Below are positions 61,060 to 64,000 of a stretch of 64,000 nt of DNA, piece by piece. This stretch comes from Bradyrhizobium lablabi. Its GTDB lineage: Bacteria > Pseudomonadota > Alphaproteobacteria > Rhizobiales > Xanthobacteraceae. The stretch is from positions 106,096-170,095 of the forward strand of contig NZ_JAFCLN010000017.1 in the NCBI RefSeq assembly GCF_018129385.1, read 5' to 3'. The position numbers were made by a program, and so were the translations under genes. The notes below the pieces were generated by a model. That model was not told the DNA's origin and did no database searches. It saw nothing but the letters and a program-made list of their open reading frames with translations. Each line of letters opens with the position of its first letter. Positions within the stretch are counted from its first letter, which is position 1.

Positions 61060-61137
61060 AACCCGGTCTTGATCGATGTCAGGACCGGATATTACCGGCT
61101 TTCGATGTCGCGATACTTCGCTATGTGTCGAACCGTG

Positions 61138-61938
61138 CTAACCGACCGCGCTGACGTCGAACACGTCGCCGTCGTAGCCCGCCTCCAGCGGAATGCGCAG
61201 TTGGCGGCCCTTTTCGGTCTTCGTCATGACCGGCGTCACCGTCACCACGCTCTTGCCCCGGCTATCGTCGAGCGCGGCTTTCACGCTTTCCTGCTTGCCG
61301 AGTTTGATCAGGTTGCGGGTGGTCGGGAACGGCAGCTTGAAGCGCCCGGTCCCCCCGCCCTCCAGCGCTTCGCGCGGCGACACCCAGATCGAATCGGTGG
61401 ATTCCTTGCCGTCATGCGCCCCGAGCTGTTCCGGCGGCGCGGCGGCGAGGAAGAACCAGGTGTCGAACCGCTTTGGCATGCCTTCCGGCGTGATCCAGTG
61501 CGCATAGGGCATCAGTTCGTCGAGCGCCAGCAGCATGCCGTTGTCGCTCAGCACCTTCTGGAAACTGATCTTGCCCTCGCAGAGCTCGGCGCGGTGCGCG
61601 GCCTCGATTTCGCTGGCGTGCCTGGCATCGATCAGCGACGTCGAGCCCTTCGGCCGCGCCAGCAAGATACCGCTCTCCTCAAAGGTCTCGCGCACAGCCG
61701 CGATGCGGAAGGCGAGTTCGCTCGCCTCTAACCCCTCACCGCCCGAATACAGCGAGGGGCTTGCGATGATCTCGTTGTCGCCCTTGTCGACGCTGCCGCC
61801 GGGAAACACCAGCGCGCCTGAGTTGAAGTCGATCTCATAATGGCGGACCATCATGAAGACCTCGATTTCCTTGCGCTCGCTACTGTCGCGCAGCAGCAGG
61901 ATGGTGGATGCCGGACGCGGTTTTGCGATTTCGGCCAT
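61138..61938 (-). CDS. NUDIX hydrolase
   Basis: A 266-residue NUDIX protein. ALVFPGGSVDKGDN opens the domain and IAAVRETFEESGILL gives the REtfEEsG core of the Nudix box, with an insertion before it as in RP2p/NUDT19-like proteins. It would cleave a nucleoside diphosphate linked to another group, CoA derivatives being one possibility. It starts 3 bases after the upstream DapA-like gene ends, so the two are co-transcribed. Confidence 0.9.
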   Translation of the reverse strand: MAEIAKPRPASTILLLRDSSERKEIEVFMMVRHYEIDFNSGALVFPGGSVDKGDNEIIASPSLYSGGEGLEASELAFRIAAVRETFEESGILLARPKGSTSLIDARHASEIEAAHRAELCEGKISFQKVLSDNGMLLALDELMPYAHWITPEGMPKRFDTWFFLAAAPPEQLGAHDGKESTDSIWVSPREALEGGGTGRFKLPFPTTRNLIKLGKQESVKAALDDSRGKSVVTVTPVMTKTEKGRQLRIPLEAGYDGDVFDVSAVG

Positions 61939-61941
61939 GAA

Positions 61942-62895
61942 CTAACCCGCCGCGCTTGATTGCGGTTGCAGATTAGCGCGGCGGTCGTAGCGCGCCACGC
62001 GCGACAGCAAATAATCGACTTCCGCCTTCGCGGTCGCCGTGATGGTCGCGCCAGGCTTGCGCTGGGCGCTGGAAGAGATGATGCCGCGCTTCTGTAGCAC
62101 ATATTTGCGCACCGAGAGGCCGGCGCCCGGCTGCTGCTCGTAGCGGATCAGCGGCAGGTGCGCGTCGAACAGGTCATGCGCGGCATCGCGCTTGCCTTCC
62201 TTCGACAACTTCACGACGTCGATCAGCAGCTCGGGGAAGGCGTAGCCGGTCATCGCACCGTCGGCGCCGCGCTCCATCTCGAAATCGAGGAACAGGCCGC
62301 CATTGCCGACCAGGATGGACAGCTCGCGCAGTGAGCCGTCCTTCTGGAAATTGCGCAGCGTCGAGATTTTTTCCAGCCCCGGCCAGTCCTCGTGCTTGAG
62401 CATCACGCAGGACGGACTGTCCATCACGATCTTGCGGATCACGGCGGGCGTGAAGATCACCGACAGCGTCAGCGGATAATCCTGTAGCACCCAGGGAATG
62501 TCGCCGATCGCTTCCTGCGCCTGCTTGAAATAGCCGATGATCTGGTCGTCGGTGCGCAAGGATGGCGGCGGTGCGATCATCACGCCTGCGGCGCCGGCAT
62601 CCATCGACGCCTTGGCGAGCGAACTCATCGAGGCAAAGCCCGGCGCGGAGACGCCGACGATCACCTGCATGTTCTTCGCGCGCTTGACGAAGCGAACCGC
62701 CACCTGCTCGGCCTCGGCCGCATCCAGCTTCGGCGCCTCGCCGAGGATGCCGAGCACGGTGACGCCGTCGCAGCCGACCGAGGCGTAGAAATCGGTCAGC
62801 TTGTCGATCGATTTTTCGTCGATCCGGCCGTCGTCATGAAACGGCGTCGGCGCAATCGCGAACGTGCCTGCGGCCTTGGCGGTGAGCTTGGTCAT
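61942..62895 (-). CDS. DapA-family aldolase / dihydrodipicolinate synthase-like protein
   Basis: A 317-residue class I aldolase of the DHDPS/N-acetylneuraminate lyase family. It has TFAIAPTPFHDDGRIDEKSI, VGCDGVTVLGILGEAPKLDA, VIVGVSAPGFAS, LQDYPLTLSV with the Tyr of the active site, and CVMLKHEDWPG with the Schiff-base lysine. The GILGEA replacing the usual G-TGE-type motif and the DapA-like C terminus argue that it is not a lysine-pathway enzyme. ATG 62895 after AGAGGCAC. Substrate unknown. Confidence 0.88.
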   Translation of the reverse strand: MTKLTAKAAGTFAIAPTPFHDDGRIDEKSIDKLTDFYASVGCDGVTVLGILGEAPKLDAAEAEQVAVRFVKRAKNMQVIVGVSAPGFASMSSLAKASMDAGAAGVMIAPPPSLRTDDQIIGYFKQAQEAIGDIPWVLQDYPLTLSVIFTPAVIRKIVMDSPSCVMLKHEDWPGLEKISTLRNFQKDGSLRELSILVGNGGLFLDFEMERGADGAMTGYAFPELLIDVVKLSKEGKRDAAHDLFDAHLPLIRYEQQPGAGLSVRKYVLQKRGIISSSAQRKPGATITATAKAEVDYLLSRVARYDRRANLQPQSSAAG

Positions 62896-62911
62896 GTGTG
62901 CCTCTCTGTTT

Positions 62912-62994
62912 CGGTCATTCCGGGGCACGCGAAGCGTGAACCCGGAATCTCGAGGTTCCGGGTTCGATGCTATCGCATCGCCCCGGAACGACGG
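62912..62994. repeat. Palindromic repeat, CCGGGGCGATGC family, double unit
   Basis: Two opposed units: ATTCCGGGGCACGCGAAGCG then TGAACCCGGAAT, and GGTTCCGGGTTCGATGC then GCATCGCCCCGGAACG. One arm matches the repeat at 31504-31544. Lies between two same-strand genes, immediately after the SDR stop. Confidence 0.85.
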
Positions 62995-63876
62995 TTACTT
63001 AAATCTCCGCGCCGATTTCTTGATGTCCTCTTCGGAGAAGAAGATTTCGTTGGCATGGGTGACGATATCCTCGGCCTTCCACCCCGTGAACGGCGGCGTC
63101 CAGCCTTCCATCTCCATCATCCGCATCTCGCGCACGCCGCGGGGGCCGGAGACGCCGAGAACCTTGCCGGTCTGTTCGCCGGAGAGGTCCGAGACCATGT
63201 ATAGCACGGCCGGCGCGATTCCGTCCGGCCCCAGGGCCGCGCCGGGGTTCTCCTTATAGCGCGGCAGGTCTGCTGTCATGCGGGTCAGCGCGCCCGGCGC
63301 CAGCGTCCATATCCGGATGTTGTACTTGCGGCCCTCGATCGCCAGCACGTTCGAGAGGCCCCAGATGCCGCCTTTGGCGGCGCCGTAATTGCTCTGGCCG
63401 AAATTGCCGATCAGGCCCGAGGTCGAGGCGGTGTTGACGATGACGCCGCCGCCGTTCTCGCGCATCCATTTGAACACCGGCTGGGTGCAGCAGAAGGTTC
63501 CCTTGAGGTGCACCTTCATCACCTTGTCCCAATTGGCCTCCTTGGCCTTGGCAAATGTCTCGTCGAGCAGGATGCCGGCGTTGTTCACCAGGATGTCGGC
63601 ACGGCCGAAATTCTTGATGGCGTCGTCGAACACGGACTGCCCGCCGGCCATGGTCGAGATGTCGGCGCCGTTGGCAACCGCGCGGCCGCCTTCGGCCTTG
63701 ATCGCGTCGACCACCTTTTGCGCCATCGACGTGTCGGAACCGGAGCCGTCCCGGGGACCGCCGAGGTCGTTGACCACGACCGACGCACCCTCGCGGGCGA
63801 ACAGTTTTGCATAGGCCTCACCGAGCCCGCCGCCCGCGCCGGTGATGATCGCGACCTTGCCATCGAGTAATCCCAT
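62995..63876 (-). CDS. Short-chain dehydrogenase, hydroxyacyl-CoA dehydrogenase-like
   Basis: A 293-residue SDR: cofactor loop AIITGAGGGLGEAYAKLFAR, VVVNDLGG, the DxS..AG region, LVNNAGI, VNTASTSGLIGNFGQSNYGA with Ser and Tyr, then AAKGGIWGLSN with the Lys. The NDLGG sequence and the C-terminal extension resemble the (3R)-hydroxyacyl-CoA dehydrogenase part of multifunctional beta-oxidation enzymes, hinting at NAD(H) use and a CoA-linked substrate. Last 60 residues (GWTPPFTGWKAEDI) are family-specific. Confidence 0.88.
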   Translation of the reverse strand: MGLLDGKVAIITGAGGGLGEAYAKLFAREGASVVVNDLGGPRDGSGSDTSMAQKVVDAIKAEGGRAVANGADISTMAGGQSVFDDAIKNFGRADILVNNAGILLDETFAKAKEANWDKVMKVHLKGTFCCTQPVFKWMRENGGGVIVNTASTSGLIGNFGQSNYGAAKGGIWGLSNVLAIEGRKYNIRIWTLAPGALTRMTADLPRYKENPGAALGPDGIAPAVLYMVSDLSGEQTGKVLGVSGPRGVREMRMMEMEGWTPPFTGWKAEDIVTHANEIFFSEEDIKKSARRFK

Positions 63877-63930
63877 CGTGTCTCTCCCTTTAATCGCTCG
63901 TACTCTTACCTCGCCCCGCTTGCGGCAGGG

Positions 63931-64000
63931 CTATCGCATATGACTGAGAATAGCCAAGAGGAAGGCGTTGTCCCAGCCGGCGCGCTTGATTTTGCGGCGC
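63931..64000 (-). CDS. 3' end of a gene leaving the window (partial)
   Basis: On the minus strand the last 70 bases read RRKIKRAGWDNAFLLAILSHMR then a stop (TAG at 63931). Composition is protein-like, and the spacing of 54 bases to the SDR start fits a gene upstream in the same direction. Too short to identify. Confidence 0.4.
   Translation of the reverse strand, partial: RRKIKRAGWDNAFLLAILSHMR

Overview
The window looks like chromosomal DNA of an alphaproteobacterium of the Bradyrhizobium/Nitrobacteraceae group. The grounds are high GC, protein families common there (DUF3551, KTSC, DUF6894, DUF6496, DUF4142, DUF892), several dispersed palindromic repeat families remembered from Bradyrhizobium, and a series of GGAAC-N16-(C/G/T)GTT elements matching the sigma-EcfG general stress promoter of Rhizobiales. 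No phage, insertion-sequence transposase, CRISPR array or rRNA was seen; there is one tRNA (tRNA-Arg, anticodon TCG, 40101-40177).

Layout. 0-12 kb: metabolism and signalling: an oxaloacetate decarboxylase-like PEP mutase family protein, a biotin-dependent acyl-CoA carboxylase alpha subunit, tungstate uptake genes tupB and tupA in an unusual convergent arrangement, a secreted nuclease-like protein, a soluble hybrid histidine kinase, a GGDEF/EAL protein and an RlpA-like protein. 12-27 kb: a dense cluster of small stress-type genes (CBS pair, DUF6894, DUF6496, PPC/DUF296, CsbD-like, two DUF892 ferritin-like proteins around a DUF72 protein, DUF4142, DUF3147 pair, cysteine hydrolase, PAP2, YkvA), eight of whose promoters or divergent promoters fit one stress-sigma pattern. 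Inside it lie two tandem AraC paralogues and two tandem small RTX proteins. 28-40 kb: an alkaline-phosphatase-superfamily hydrolase, a 1-Cys peroxiredoxin, a chemoreceptor, a histone H1-like protein, an EamA transporter, glutathione-dependent formaldehyde dehydrogenase and a CPA2 antiporter with universal-stress domains.

40-52 kb: the accessory part. After the tRNA comes an HxlR regulator divergent from a membrane protein and an alpha/beta hydrolase, with two identical-format inverted repeats (CTCT-N7-AGAG) between them. Then follow many small secreted proteins, a GrlR-like protein and a three-gene set of unknowns associated with two palindromic REP/MITE-like elements. 51.7-55.5 kb: a TetR regulator, an ORF with mixed-frame coding signal, an SDR, a small membrane protein and a DUF3108 protein; a shared 16-base operator-like sequence lies before tetR and before the SDR gene. 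56-64 kb: a membrane PAS histidine kinase, a Bug/TctC binding protein, an EamA transporter, a NUDIX hydrolase, a DapA-family aldolase and an SDR.

The most interesting structure is noncoding. Two about 440-base direct repeats (27201-27636 and 55658-56108) each end in a cloverleaf-like set of hairpins enclosed by a long outer stem. The two copies differ by base changes that preserve pairing in at least two stems, so the fold, not a protein, appears to be what is kept.
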